Assembly (NCBI GenBank): GCA_013399875.1
Contig: VXAZ01000953.1
Coordinates: forward strand, 675,336 to 739,335
DNA length: 64,000 nucleotides
Direction: 5' to 3'
Source of the DNA: Gymnorhina tibicen
Lineage: Eukaryota > Chordata > Aves > Passeriformes > Artamidae
A model generated the notes under the pieces. That model had not been told where the DNA came from. It did no database searches and saw nothing but the letters and a program-made list of their open reading frames with translations. Every line of letters begins with the position of its first letter. Positions within the stretch are counted from its first letter, which is position 1. The position numbers were made by a program, and so were the translations under genes. Shown here one piece after another: positions 12,876-26,620 of the stretch.

Positions 12876-15800
12876 CTGCTGGAGATCAAGAGAGACCATA
12901 GGTTTGCTGGCCCTCAAAAAACCTCTTGGATAAGGACCACAGTTGGTTTCAGCAGAGAGCCTCCTGCGGCACTGACAGCCCAGTGGGAGGCTCCTGTGGT
13001 TGCCTCTGGGGACCTGTGCCCCTGCTTGCTGGGTGGATGTGGGCTCTGTAGGGGCTGCAGGATGCTTTTGGTTTGGAGGGCAGGCTGGATGCACAGCTAT
13101 AGCAAAGGCCCTCTCTGAGCGTGACCCTTGGGGAGCCTCGTGTAGGTAGCAGCAGTGCAGCTGCAGCGAACTTCTGGCTCCAGCCAGTGGTGGTACAGAG
13201 AGGCCATTGTAATCCTATGTGCTGCACAGTGTACATCTCAACAGGCAAAGTGGCTCCAGGGTTGGTTGTTTTTTTTTTCCCCCTTCCTCCTCTCCATCCC
13301 TTCAAATCTACTTTATGAAGTTCCTCCCCTTAAATTGAAAATTTGGCCTTATCTTCAAAGAAGCCCTTTAGTGCCAAGCTTTTAAAGGTGGGGAGGAGGC
13401 GAGAGCAAAAACATCACATCCATTAACAGCCCAGTTGCCAGAGAAAATGTTTTTTAAAACATAATCTGAAACCTTAGTGTTTGGGAGCCAAAGCTGAGAT
13501 TGAATACAAGTGTGGGCCTTGTCCCTAGAGAGTCACAGCGCTGGAACATGCTGGCACAAAGACAGCCCATGGAGCGAGGATTCTTGTGCATGCACGCACA
13601 CAAATAGACAATTATTTGGAAGCCAATAGTGTTCTGGATGCTGAAGAAATTTAATCTAGTGCCTTCTGTCCCAAGTTGCTCCCTGAGCTGTAGCTGATGT
13701 GGAGAGCATTCTCATTACTCCAGCACTCCTCTGGATGGCAGTCCCCTCTGGAGCAGGAAGATTCCTGCTATTTGTTGGCCATGTGTGGTAAAAAGGACTG
13801 GCTGGTCCAGCTTCTTTACAGCCTGCTGCTGTCAGTGAGAGATTTCTTTGGGGCCCCTGAATGGTGATGGGCGTATGATTTTTATGTTTTATTTCCCCAG
13901 AAGAAAGCTGCTTGTTGAACAAACCCAAGCACTGTCAGATTGAAGGGTTGGGTCTGAGTACCAGTGTTAAGAGATGTTTTCAGAAACATGTTGGGTGGGA
14001 TATTTCAAAAACACCTGGGCTGACTTCGATGTGTGAAGAGTCAATGAGACTTGTGTGTTGAGAGACCAAACAGCTCCCCTCCTCACTTTGCAGTACAGGG
14101 TCACACTTGGTGGGTGTGTGGGACAGTCCCACTGTAGTAGATTAGTCCTGACCATCTACTCCTGCATGGAAGTGGACCCTATTTCTTAAGTGGCTATCGG
14201 GCATATCTTGGCTTGTGAGCAGTTGAAGTGCAGCTTCTAAGCCAGAGTCATCTGGGCAAGAAGGAGAGCAAGATGGCCCAATTACCCAGTTGTAATGGGG
14301 TTTGAATCCCATGAGGAGCACCCCATTACTAACTTCTTCTGGGGCCTTACGGCATGGCCAGCCAGACCACAGCGCAGAGCCGTGGGACCCTTGCAGGAGG
14401 AGGGCTTGATATCTACTAGCTCTTGAGTACCTGTGGGGACTTCCCTACCCCTCGGCTGGCCAAGCAGGGTATCAGGCTTGTAGCTGTCAGGCATTTCTGC
14501 AACTGGAGGCTTTGTAGGGTGAGACAAGCCTATGAGAAGCTGGTGCATGAAGAGCTCCTCAGAGAGGCACACCAGCTGCTTTAGATGTGTCCATCATCAC
14601 CTTTCGTCACTCTGACTTTGTCCTTGAGGTGTCTGGGACTGGCCTGAAGGGAAAAGATGTTTGCTTTCTGGCAGGTGAAGAGCTGAGCTCCTGGTTCCAT
14701 GCCAGCTTGTGCCTGAACAGCTCTGTAATGCTGTAGAGAAAGAGTCCAGGGCCACACAATGACTGGTTGCCTTTGAGGACCTTGCTGCTCTGGGTGCCTG
14801 AGGTGCTGTAAATGTTGCAAGAGTAGTTCAGCTATTTTCACCCCAGCTCCAGATCCTGTCAGAGGTGGCTGCCCAGGCAGCAGAGAGGAAGAAGGTCTTG
14901 GTATCATGATCAACTATGCTGGATGACCATGCAGCCCATGTTTGATGTTGAGTTTGATGATGGATGCTGAGGAAGGGAGGTCAGTACCAAGGTACAGAGC
15001 TGGAGCTGCTGGAGTCTGGGTGTGTTTGCTGAGCCTGCTTCACTCTTGGTACAGAGGTATGGGGCCAGTTTCAGGAAGCCTTAGGGAGGAGTGATCTGTT
15101 TTACATGGCTACACACAAGACAAGCCAGCCCTGTGTCTCTCAGGACAGGCACCAGTCTACTCCTGCTCCCACTAGAGCTGGCTGTCCTTGCCTGGTACGA
15201 AATGTGCACAATACGGGCTGTGGGATCCTGCTGACGGCATCATGAAGCCTGTGGTCTTTTGTGGAAGGAAGGGTCCGCTACTGACATCATGTAGCAATTT
15301 AGGCCGGAACATAGTTGCTAAATATACAGTTGTCCTGTTTTCCTCACAATTGCCTGAGCTGCAGATTTGGGGAGAAGGGAATAGGAGCACAAAAAGAACA
15401 ACATCAAGAGCAAGTGGCAGGCTGTGTTTATCATTGATGCCTGACCCTGTAATCTCCCTGGGGATAGCTTTGGACATCCCTAACCTCTGAGCCACTTGAA
15501 AGAACCACCTTTAAAAAAAATTCCCAAACTAGTGACCAAGCAAACAAGTGCAAATTTCATCAGCCACAAAAATGTAAGTATAACCCAGTTTTTGCATAGC
15601 TTCAGCACTGAACATAAGTACAGGTTTCTTGACTCTCTGGATGAAGGCCTGAGAAAGGCCTTCTATGTCATCTTCCCCCATCACCATATTCCAAAACCTA
15701 AATTATTATTTGTATTACAGTTGTGTCTACAAGTTTTAACCAAGGCTGGGACATAGCTATGATAGACACCATGTTAACTTGTAGTGGGAGACTGTTCCTA

Positions 15801-18800
15801 CATCCACATTCAAAACAGTGAGGCAAATGCGGAAGAGGAGATAAAAATAGAGCATGAAAAGGACACGCGTGCCTTGGAGTGACTCGGCAGGTCAGGACTG
15901 GAGCTAAGTACAGACCCCATGTTGCCTGGTACTCAGTCTCATGCTCCATCCTCCACCTTGCCCTGCTCCTCAGAGGAGGTCAAAATCGAGCATCACTAGA
16001 TCTTGGCTGGAAGTTGTCTGCCTTGAAGCTGAGAGTTGTCCATAGCAGAGCCTCGTCTTCCTCAGCCCTCAGCTCACATCAGTGGCTACAAGTGCTCCAG
16101 TGAGTGGCTTCCCAAAGGGGCACTTGGCGCTGCAGGTGGTGTTGGTAGCATCATGCTGCTGTGCATGCCTTACATTGGGGTAGGCAGCGGGTCTTGCGGA
16201 GCTGGGGAGCTGCAGGGGGAGAGCAAGAGCTTGTGGCTGAAGGGAAAGGAAAGGAGCCAGTTATGTCTTTAATTCTCCCCATCAGCCAGTTTTCAGTTGC
16301 AGCATCGTGCTTTGAAAGGTAGCTGGAAGAGGAGAGTGCCAGTGCAATAACAGTGTTTTGCTTGCAGCGTGCAATCTCAAGTAAAACAGTATCATTAGAT
16401 AAATATTGTGTGCCTTCTTTCCACAGGGGGTCTGGGACTGTGCTTCTCCTGCTCTGGAGGCATTGCCTTTCAGTGCACAAGCCAAGAATAAACTCTAACA
16501 GATGCTGCTAAGGCCAAGTCCATGTCTTGTATTGTGCCCAGGTGCAAGAGGAGATGTTCAGATCTCCATGGTCAGCAAAGAGGTACATTACACTGTAAGG
16601 AGGTGCAGGAACAGCAGGGAGGGACAGCAAGGTTACAAAGAGCTGCTCTTCCTGAGCACATTGAGCATGTGTCTGGGGACATGCAGGGGTACCTGAATGC
16701 TAATCTGACCCCTGCAGGCACAGGCAGCCCAGTAGGAAGCAGCTGTGTGGACACCAATGGCAGGACATGAGCAAAACCTGGCTTGATGCATTAACTGGGA
16801 ATTATCTCTCAAGGAGGATGGGATTGCTTCAGTGAAACCTGGGAAGGTTCCTTCCCCCCTCCTTTCTTGTCTGCCTTATAACACTGTTTGGGGGAGCAGG
16901 TGGGGGTTCAGATGCATCCTCTTCTGGTAACTATTTGCAAAAAGCTGTAGGCACACTCTCTTGGGAGGCTGCTCATGGCCATGCCCTACTGCTGTGTGAG
17001 TAACAGCCTGAACTGCAGTCAGAGGCTTTTTGCTCAGTGGAATGTTTTGAAACATTGTTTTTAATGGCACTGTGTTGCCACGGGCTCTTTGTGTCTTAAG
17101 TGAAGAGATAACTTTGCTCTACTCTGCAGGAAGGGGAGCCTATCTGAAGTAGGACTCCTCCATTCTGCAGGTGGTTTGATCTGCTCTCTGCAAGCGAAAT
17201 AACTGAATTACAGAAGAGGTTTCAGATGAGGTGTTTGTGCCCTTGCAGTTTCTTGCTGGCTCAGTCAATGCCTTGGGAGTGAAGAGTGGTGGGAGATGTC
17301 AGACAGCTGCACAGTTATGGCTTTTTCTTCTCTGTTGATCCCAGGTCACTCCCTGTGAATGAAAGACTGCGAAGAGACCCCAGCATAGCTGCTGCCTTCA
17401 CTTCTATCCAGCTGGATTAGACAGGGCATGGGATGGAAAAGGTGTTAAAAAATGGAGTTGTGCCACCCATCCCTCCTCATGCTTACTGAGAATAATCTCT
17501 TCCCCAGCACACAGCCCCCTTTCAGCTTTGCCTCAGACCTTGCAATGAGGAGGGAGAACAGGATTGCAGCTGAGGCTTCTGGCGTGCCCTTGTTTCCTGC
17601 ATGTGAGCTGCCTCCCAAAGGATGTGGGTGCCTCTGCCAGGTCCTCACGCCTCCTTTTCTCCCTGTTTTCTGTCTTTAATTTCCCCTCCTCTGCCTGAGG
17701 TCCCTGTGCTGCCAGCAGCAGTTGCCGGGGCTGAGAAAGGCTTGTTGGGCCATATCCTGGGTACCCCTGCCCTTACTTGTTTTGGGGAAGGCTGATAAGG
17801 AACAACTAGGGGTGTCTCCCCAGGCGCCAGCCCACTGCTGCAGAGATGCTCCCAGCCCTCGCCAACCCGAGGCAAGTGCAGAGCACTGGCGTGTCAGAGC
17901 GGGTCTGGGGAGCCCTTGCCCGGGCACGGTGGCTGCCTGCAGACACAGGCAGAGCTGGTGCCTCCCCACAGGTTATTCTGGAGAAACACCGTCCTTGCAA
18001 TGAGATCCATGTCTCTCCTTCCTTTCTTTCCCCTCACCTGGTGGACTGGGGCTTGAGGGTTCAAAGGCAACATTTTCAAGTCCCCACGAACGTTTCCCAT
18101 CTCACAGCGTTTTGCAGGCTGGGAGGGTTTTATGCTGACCTGTCTCCTTACAGGCAGCCAGAGAAGCAGCGGACATGGTGTGTGCTGAGGTGCCAGCATC
18201 TGCAAGGGGCGTGTAGGAACCAGGCCAAAAGGGCTCAGTGAGCTGTTAATGAGCCACAGACGGTCAGCTTTATCTTGGAGCCTGCCAATTTGGGCTTCTA
18301 GAGCTTTCTGCTGAAGAAATAGGAGAGTAAAAGCTGGTGGTAGGTAAGAGCTGGGAAGGAAGACCCTAAAATAAAGATCCTTAGACATATATGGGGGACC
18401 TCCAGAGATCATCTCTGCTAGAGGCTCATCGTAGTTTTTCTGAAGGTCTCCTTAATTACTTGTGGGCTGCAAAAAAGAGACTGATTTTCCGTGGAAGGAT
18501 TTTGCAGTCGATAGGTTAAACCTGCAGAGGTTTATCTGTGGCTGTTACAGAGGAGGATCTCCAGAGGCTTTGCTGGAGTACAAAGCCCTGAAGGCTGTGA
18601 GGGATGTGTTCCCCTCTTGCACAGAGCAGGATGCTCCCAACAGATGTTTGTTATCGGCAAAGTAAAGCAGAGAAACGGAAAAACTTCAGCTGGCAAGAAA
18701 TGCCGGGGGAAATTATAATTATTTCCCTGTTGGGCTTGCAGAGAGAATTCTTGAAGCTGCCTTCTGTCCCATTGTAACATTTTATGTTTATATATCTTAC

Positions 18801-21800
18801 CTCTTTCATGAGGAACTGTTTTAAATCCTGCAGCATGTTGTGGATGTGACTATATGAGAACAGCTTGTTTGACCCATCCCAGGGCAGAGTGTGCCAGCCG
18901 CGCAATGGGGTCTAAAATCATGGACCAGCATTTTCACAAAACTGAGTGCTTTTCTTCCTAAAAGAGATTATAGTATTTTCCAAGTTAAGAAATGGTCAGT
19001 AATTTCCCTAATGGTAATTCTGACATTGTATTTCCCTTAGGTGAGTTTCAACAGTTGCTAGAGGGAGGGGAAAGACCTCATTCCTTTCCACTTCTAGTGC
19101 TGCATTTGTGGTCTGTAGAAAGTGACAGTATTTAATGTAGTTTGGAGGGTAGGTACTGCCTGAGCTGATCTACAGATGACTTTGCACTGAACAGTGGAAG
19201 GTTTTTCTGGGGGTATTTGGTGCTATGGGACAGTCACAGATTTCCCTTCTCAAAGAAAGTGCTGACAGTCCCTATAAGCAATTAGAGATAAACATCCTTG
19301 AGGCAGAGGATGGCTTTTGTAGAGCTCCTAATACTGGGTTCTTCAAAAAGTTTCTGTAAAATAAAGGAATCTAATACTCCTTATGTTCCTTTACTGGACA
19401 GTAATATAAGGATTTTTGGAAGATCCAAAGAGCTCTAGTTTTTTTTTTTTATCTGATAGACAAGCAAATGTCAGGGGTTGGCTGTGTCCTCCCAGAACAC
19501 TGCTGGGTGAGTCTTTGGAGAAGATGATCTGGCCTCTTCTGTGAAATATTTGCTAATACCTCTCAAGCAAAGGTATTAAATGTATTTAAATGGTATTTAA
19601 AATGGCTTTCTAAAATGATAAGGCAATTCACAACACAAAAGCTTCTTAGTCCTTAGAAGAAGAGGTAGACTTCTTCAGTTCGATTATTAGTGTATTAGAC
19701 TTAGGTTTTAAAAATGTCTTAGGCTGAGCAGAATACATTGATAGATGGAGAACAGGTTAGAATCTCCTGTTGTCACCCCCAAAACCTAGGAGCTGGTATC
19801 ACTGTTTATTCCTGGTCTCTTTACTGCTCACAGTTTTCTCCAAAAATGACTAAACATATAAAACAAAGATTGGGTTTGGGGTTTGAGGTTTCTTTCTTTT
19901 TTTTCCTTCCCATATTCTAGGCCAGACTCTGACCACAGTCATGTATTTGTTTTTTTTTCTCCCTTACTTCCAAATGCAGTCACATAACAATAGCCTGGAA
20001 AAAAAGTACTGGAAATTATTTGTTCATGAATTTATTTCCTTTTTTGGGCTACAAGGAGTGGGTTAGCATTGGGGTAAGGAGGCTGGGAGCTCCAAGCCAT
20101 CTCTTTCAAGGCTGAAGAGGGTTTAAATGGGAACCATCCTGGTAAAATGAGAAGTGCTGTGGAAAGGCAGCCTTTCTGGGGCAAGCATTTCCATTGCTCC
20201 ATGTGCAGAGCCTCACGCTTGGGGCACCTTTACTCAGCTGAACTTTATTTGCTATTTATGTAATAGCAGGGTCTTGTACAGACACTACTAAACAGGCTTT
20301 GTCTGCCACGGGCAGGCAGGGGCTGACTGGAAGAGAAATGCTTCTCCCGTCTAGGGCTTCTTCAGAAGTGGGTGATTGTTTGCTTTCCTTAACAGTCTGC
20401 TAATAGGAGGTAGTGGGTGGTGTTGTCTTTCTTATTTATTTTATGTAGGATGTCATGACAGATGGTGATTTTGACTGTTGTCCACAGCTGTAGAAACTGA
20501 TTGCTTTCTCAACGAAGCTAGCTATGATGGAGGCATTGGAGCGGGGTGATCTGGGAAAGAGGAAAGCCTATCAGAGACATCATAGTCCCAGCTGACTGTG
20601 TTCTGTCATTTCTCTCCTGAGGAGCAGGAAAAGAAGTGTTTTGCAGACAGGGTTAGGAGGTACGTTTTTAGTGTCTGGATCTTTGGGTCTTGAGAGGTGA
20701 CACCAAGTTCTGACTACAAGGAAAATTAAAAGTCACCAGGTGGGACAACAATGAATATGTGATTGCCATGCTGGTCAGGAGGGTGGTTGTTAAAATATCA
20801 AACAGTACAGGCAGTGAAATCTTGATATCTTATTGATGGTTCAATGGATTTGGTCCTTATGGGAGAGAGAGCTGAAGCAAGTGGAGCTTATGCATACTGG
20901 AGAGCGAGAACATAATCTGATAAAGGCTAGAGCAGTCGGTAAAGTTTTCAGATCGCAGGAAATTTCCTCAAAGTATTTATTTATTTATGGCTTTGCTGAA
21001 AAATTTTCAACCAGCTGTGTTTAAAAATATAACAGTAATGAGATACTTAAAAAAGGAGTTAATCTCTCCCTCTCTTTGACATACTGCAGAGCTCCAGCTG
21101 TAGCACAACCAAGCCCTGGGGAATCCAAGTGGCCTAGCTGTGCAGCCTGTGAGCCAAAGTCACACCTTGGGAAGCCAAACCCTGGAGGGAAGCACTGCCC
21201 TGTGGCAGGTCATGAGGATGCTGGAGGGTGACCATTTGTCCATCCTCAAGGGGCAGCAGGTTTAGCCTGCCCAGCTCTTCAGCTCCCCAAATCTCCCCAG
21301 TTCTCATAGACCCCAGCCACTTGTTCTCAGGGCAGCAAGACCCAGTTTTGTCTGAAATACTGGGAGGCCTTGAACTGTCTCTGACACCCCCGATGGGGAA
21401 AGGCTGGAATGAGGAGGAGGGGAAACCAAGGGCTTTTGTACTGAGGGAACAAAAAACATGCTCTGTGTGTCCCTGGGTTCAGCTATTACAGACTACAAAC
21501 CAGACTGGGTTTTTTGTTTTACTTTTAAATGCTTCTTTAGCCAATGCAATTTTTTAAAATTATTTTTTTGTCTGTCTCTTTAGGAGACAGAGCCAGTCTG
21601 GGACTCTTCATTTGGCCCATCCAGCCTATCCACACGTGCACAAGCCTTCTTTTCCAGGCTCATTTCCTCTAGGAACGCCTATGGCTTTGCAATGGCCAAA
21701 GCTTTGTGTTTGATATCAAAGATGGAAAGGGCAGGGCAGTTGTGCTGTGTCCTCCAGTCCTGTGCCAACGGGGCTCAGTGCTGGGTGCAGGAACTCTGTA

Positions 21801-24800
21801 AGAGTAGTGAAAAATGTGTGTGGTGATTGGCAGAAATTGTTTTGAGGAAGCACATGCCTCCTGCTCTGATGATGGCATGGCACATGGTGGGCTGGAAAGG
21901 CAAAGCATGTTAGTTTTGGTCCCGGGTGGAGGACTCTGTGGAGAAGTCTTGTTTCCTCTGGGCCTACTGGTTTCAGCTTCAAGATGCATATCACAACAGA
22001 AAAATCTCTCCCCTGTTTCCTTTTTCCACCACTGGTAGCTAATCAAGATTTGGTTTTAATGACTTCCCTCTACTCTTTCTGCTTCCTCTCCCTCTGCCCC
22101 ACACATGCCTTTTTAAAATTTTTTTATGCATTTCTTTTTGGCAGAAGTTGAAACGCAAGAAGCATTTGGACCAAGATGAAAACAGTGGAGGAGCGTGTTG
22201 GGCAGTGCAGTGCTTTGTTCTGAGTTCAGGGGGAGAAGAGGGGAAGCAAAGGGGGACGGGATGTCATTTCCCAGATGGGGACCCTGCCAAAGATGTTCTT
22301 GCTGCAGAAAGCAGTGAGTGATTTTTGAGGCTGTACCAGGTTTAACCCTTTTTTGACCCGCTTTTGCCATCCAGGGAACAGCAAAGGCCTGGACCAGAAG
22401 TGGGATGGTGTTGTGTTATGTGGCCCAGGTGACTCGAATGGTCTTGAGCCAAAGTCTGCTGTTACGACTAAATGCTGTCAACAGTCTGAGGTGCCTGTTC
22501 TCCTGTTGGAAACCCTAAAGAGTGGATTACTAATCTGCAGTTGTTTATGAGTGAGGGTCCAACACTAGTGCAACTGCTGTTGGAAAAACAAGATCAGCAC
22601 GTTCCTTCTGGGGTTAGGACTGCTCTGCTATCTCCTGCCCTGCCAGAAGCACCTGGTTGGATTTGGGATGCTGCTGAACTCCACTTCAGCTGTTCCCATT
22701 GCAGGGCAGGGAGCGCTTTTGCCTTGTGATGCTTGGGAAGCACCTTGTCCTGTGACCAAAGGAGCCCTGCGCTGCTGGGACTGCAGCAGCAGCAAGCCCC
22801 AGCCCTGGGTAGCTTGTGGTTGTGCTGGGGACCACTGGCTGGTCATAGCACTGGTTCCTCCTCTCTGTTTTGAGCCAGTCTCCTATGTGAGAAAATTGTG
22901 AGTTTGGAGGGTATGGGGGGTGGAAAACCTCTATAGGCATGTATTTACTGCCATATTTATAGCTCCTTGGGCCTTAAATATTGCATTGTGTGTAGGCTGC
23001 TGATTTAACTGCCCAAGGGCTGTTGCACAGTAGGAAATTGAGGGTGAGGATACAGCAGGGGAGCAGAGAAGGGAAAGTTAAAGCAACTCTGCCTCTTCAT
23101 TAATATGTCTCTTCCAGGTTATAAATACTTGGAGCACTTATGTCAGGACCCTAGAGGAGATCATTTATCTCCTGATGAACAAACTTCAAGGGCTTTCGTC
23201 TATGGTACTGGACTGTTTCTTGGTATGGAGGTTCAGCCTTTTAAATCTGGATGGGGTTCTCCTGTGGAAGGCAACCCTCTTCCCTCAGAGTGGACCAGTG
23301 CTGTATGCATAAAATGCATCCAGTCCCTTTGTGTCAACTCAGACAGAGTCACTGTTCACCACAACTGAACCTGCAAGCCTCTTCATTAGGACCAACAACC
23401 TCTCTGGCCCTTTGATCTCTTACAGTCTTTTTTCTCTAGCTAGGAGGATGTCAGCTTTCCTAATCTCCCCATGAATCTCCTGAACATAAAGACAGTCTAG
23501 GTACAAAGGTGTCAGTAATTTTGGGCTGCAGAACCACAAACTTCCTCTTCCCAGCACCTTTGGCTGCAGCGTGCGAGTTTTGGATCACTTGTGCAGAATG
23601 CAGCTGGCTGCAAAGGGGCCAAGGGATGGTTATACCAACACTACTGTGGGTGCAGCCATGGCCAGTGACTAACAGAGAAGTGATGCATCCAGTGCTGGCC
23701 TTGAAACATGCCCTGTATCTCTCACACTTCTTTCAGACAGCCAAGAGAGGTCTGATCTATAGCAAATGAGTATAATGCCGCTCTGGTATCATCTGTTGGG
23801 ATGAGGTGTAGAAGAACAGGGGTGTGTGGACAAAAGATGCATGTGTAGGATTGCCTATGATGGGTTTCAGCTTTATTTTTGATATGTTCAGTCTTGAATG
23901 CTTTCCCATGGAGGTCAGCAGACCTGGTTGGAAATTCCATGTGCATGTTTTACTGCACAGCATGTCTAAACTTGCATATCTTTAATCCATTTTCTTGGAT
24001 CCCTTAAGTCACCCAGGTACCCTTTCCAGCAGTCTTGTGAAGCAGGGGAGGGAAGCACTGACTGATGGATAGGCACTTGGGTGGGAAGCAGAGGCCAGTT
24101 TCCCCTCACTTGCCCAGTGCCACTGAGCACCCTTGGCTTCGGGGCTGGGATCAGCTGGCTTGCCCTCCGATCTTTGGCCCCGGTCTCTGGCTCCTGATAA
24201 GCACAGTAAATACCACCACAGGCTTTTAGGGAAAATGGGACTAAAATGCGTGGTACCAATAGCTGTTGGATATTGCTCGTTATGTTGGAGGACTCTTTTC
24301 CACTGGACTTTGGCTTTACTTCACTTGTCCAGGTGATTGCATGTGTGTGGTGCAGGAAGGTGTCCACTGAACCCACACAGACTGCTGTACCCACACCTGC
24401 CAGGTCTGCAAATCCTGTTCTGGATGAAAACATTTTGAAGGCGTGAATTGCTCATTGTTTGTCCATCCTGGTGGTGGGTCTTCGTGCAGTAGTTCATCCC
24501 CTTGGCTTCACTAGTGCCTGCTGATGGGCTCAGTTGGCCTGTGACTGCTGATCATGGGGTATTTGCAAATGGTGCCACATTGGCTCCGCTACTTCTCCTT
24601 CTCTGTTTACTTAGTTCTTGCCAGCTGGATGTTTGAATGTTTGCTTGACAAACACTTTCCCTGCAGTCTCTGATTACAGAAAGTTTAGTCTGACAAACCC
24701 CAATGAATTATCCTGTTCTCTGTTGTCAATGATATCTCGCTGTCTCCCTTAACCACAATATTTTGTGTGTGGTGCAAACTCATATTTTCCCCTTGTTGCA

Positions 24801-24904
24801 ATCAGTATGCCCCTCCCTGCTTGGTTCAGTTACCAAGGCAGTATCCCCAAGATGCTGACATCTGTATTTTACTAATCCAAAAATCCTGAGGCTACCAGGA
24901 AGCA

Positions 24905-24970
24905 GTATGGATAATAACACTACATACCTGTCTAGCACCTTTCATCTGAGAATCTGAAATTGTCTGACTC
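24905..24970 (+). mobile_element. Possible MIR/amniote SINE fragment
   Basis: The words 'ataataacactacatacctg' and 'agcacctttcatctgagaat' resemble the segment of amniote MIR-family elements that reads about 'aataatacctagctcttata' then 'agcgcttttcatctgtagat'. It is only about 60 bases and diverged. The assignment is tentative. Confidence 0.35.
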
Positions 24971-25479
24971 ATGTTCATCTCGTTACTGCTTGTACCAGCT
25001 GGAGTTTGCTATTCCTGTTTTTGCAGCCTGGAAAGCTGAGACACAGGGCAGGGGTATGTTTTTTCCAATGGAGGAGGCAATTCCAGAAAGGTGGCATCAT
25101 AACCTCCAAGACTATGAGTTTCTCTCCCTCTCTGTCTTGCTAATTTGCCTCCGAAAGGGAAAGAGATTGGAGTAGGATGGTCGGTTTTGAGCAATGCTTT
25201 ATTTGCAGGGATCCATGGCTTTATTTGGTGTCTCAGTAAATTCCACCCAAGAACAAAAAACCAATTGCAAGATTTCTCCAAGGTAAGTTACCTTCCTTGG
25301 CTGTGATCAGGAGTCCATACTGTAGTTCTCAGGACAAAAACTATCCAAATATTGTCTCTTGTTGTCAGTTTGGTGGTTTGGAGTGATGCTGAGGGACAAG
25401 TGTTTACCTGGAGAGGGTAAAGTTCTTACTGTGTTTCAGGGGTGGTAATGAGACTTGTGAAAACATGTCTGCAGGTGTC

Positions 25480-25488
25480 TGGGTGGTC
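25480..25488 (-). promoter_or_regulatory. Exact GLI consensus 9-mer
   Basis: The + strand reads TGGGTGGTC, the exact reverse complement of the GLI consensus GACCACCCA. GLI factors are the transcriptional effectors of Hedgehog signalling, and BOC is a Hedgehog co-receptor known to be under Hedgehog feedback. Two exact copies in 64 kb is not above a naive chance expectation by much (about 0.5 expected for equal base frequencies), so function is unproven. Confidence 0.3.
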
Positions 25489-26229
25489 AGGCTGGGCTGT
25501 TAATCCACCCAGCTGCTGGCCTGTTTTGGACAGGGTCCAAGACCAGGTAGGACACTGCTGCTTTTCTTACAGCCTCCAAACACAGCTGAGGACCTTCCAA
25601 GCAAACCTGGGCTGGTTTATGGTTTTGAGTGGAAACCACAAGCAAACCACGTCAAATCGCTGGATTCTGCCTCAAACCCAGCAGAGTGCATAGTCTTCTG
25701 TTTCATTTTGCTTGGAGATGACTGGGAGGCGTGGGAGAGGGAGGAAAACCTGCATGGATCCAGTGTTGATGTAAGGCCATAGGTGATCCATTCCTAAAGC
25801 CTTCAAGTGCCATTCCCATGGCTAGACCAGACTGATGAGGGCAGAATAATAAATAATACCCAAGCTGACATCTCCTGGGAGCTTGGGTTTAAGAGGAGAG
25901 ATATTTTGTCTGAAACCCTTCCAGAAAGGGGCAGTTGGGAGGGGGATTAGTGTAAATGTGGGCCTTCAACATATGTAGCCTCAGCCAGGGGATGGGGCAG
26001 TTGGGTCAGGGTTTCCTGTGCTGTAGGACCCTGGAGCATAGTGTGCACAGGAAATAAGAAACCTTAAGAAAGAAAGGGGGAGAATTGCATGCCCCGGGGT
26101 GTAAAAGTGCATTTATTTTTCACGTGTTCCATCAGAACACACTAATTTTTGCCTGGGAGGGAGGGCAAGTGCATGCAAAAACAGTCCAGCTCGCTAGGAA
26201 AGGGGTGGGGAAGTGTGATGCCAAATAGC

Positions 26230-26620
26230 TCAGGAAACGTGGCTGCAGGACCGTCCCCTCCTCCACTTTTCGCGCAGGGCACAAGATCGGCACCCACCCG
26301 TGCAGACCCTCCAGCGGGCATGTGCCGGGGCTTTGTAAGGGAGTCAAGCTCTCCCCTTGAGCCCACGGCACCCCCGGCTCCGCACTCTATCCCCCTTCTC
26401 ACATTCCCTCTTCTCCCATGTGCTTTTATTCATTTTGCAAACAGCGTATGCCAAATCCAACTTCACAGCTGGCTCTGCTCCACGTGTTTGTTTTCTATGC
26501 CTGCGCGGCGCTCGCCAGCTCCGCTTGCACCACGGCTCAGAGGTGGAGGCGGCGGGGGGAGAGCAGGGGTGGTGGGGAGGGAAACGGGAGCAGGCTGCTG
26601 CCTGCCAAGCCCTTATTTGT
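26230..26620. promoter_or_regulatory. Intronic CpG-rich island
   Basis: More than twenty CpG dinucleotides cluster here (for example around 26264-26340 and 26495-26560), against CpG-poor flanks. This could be an alternative BOC promoter, a promoter of a non-coding RNA, or a developmental enhancer of the CpG-island type. I found no convincing first exon with a donor, so the class is open. Confidence 0.45.
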
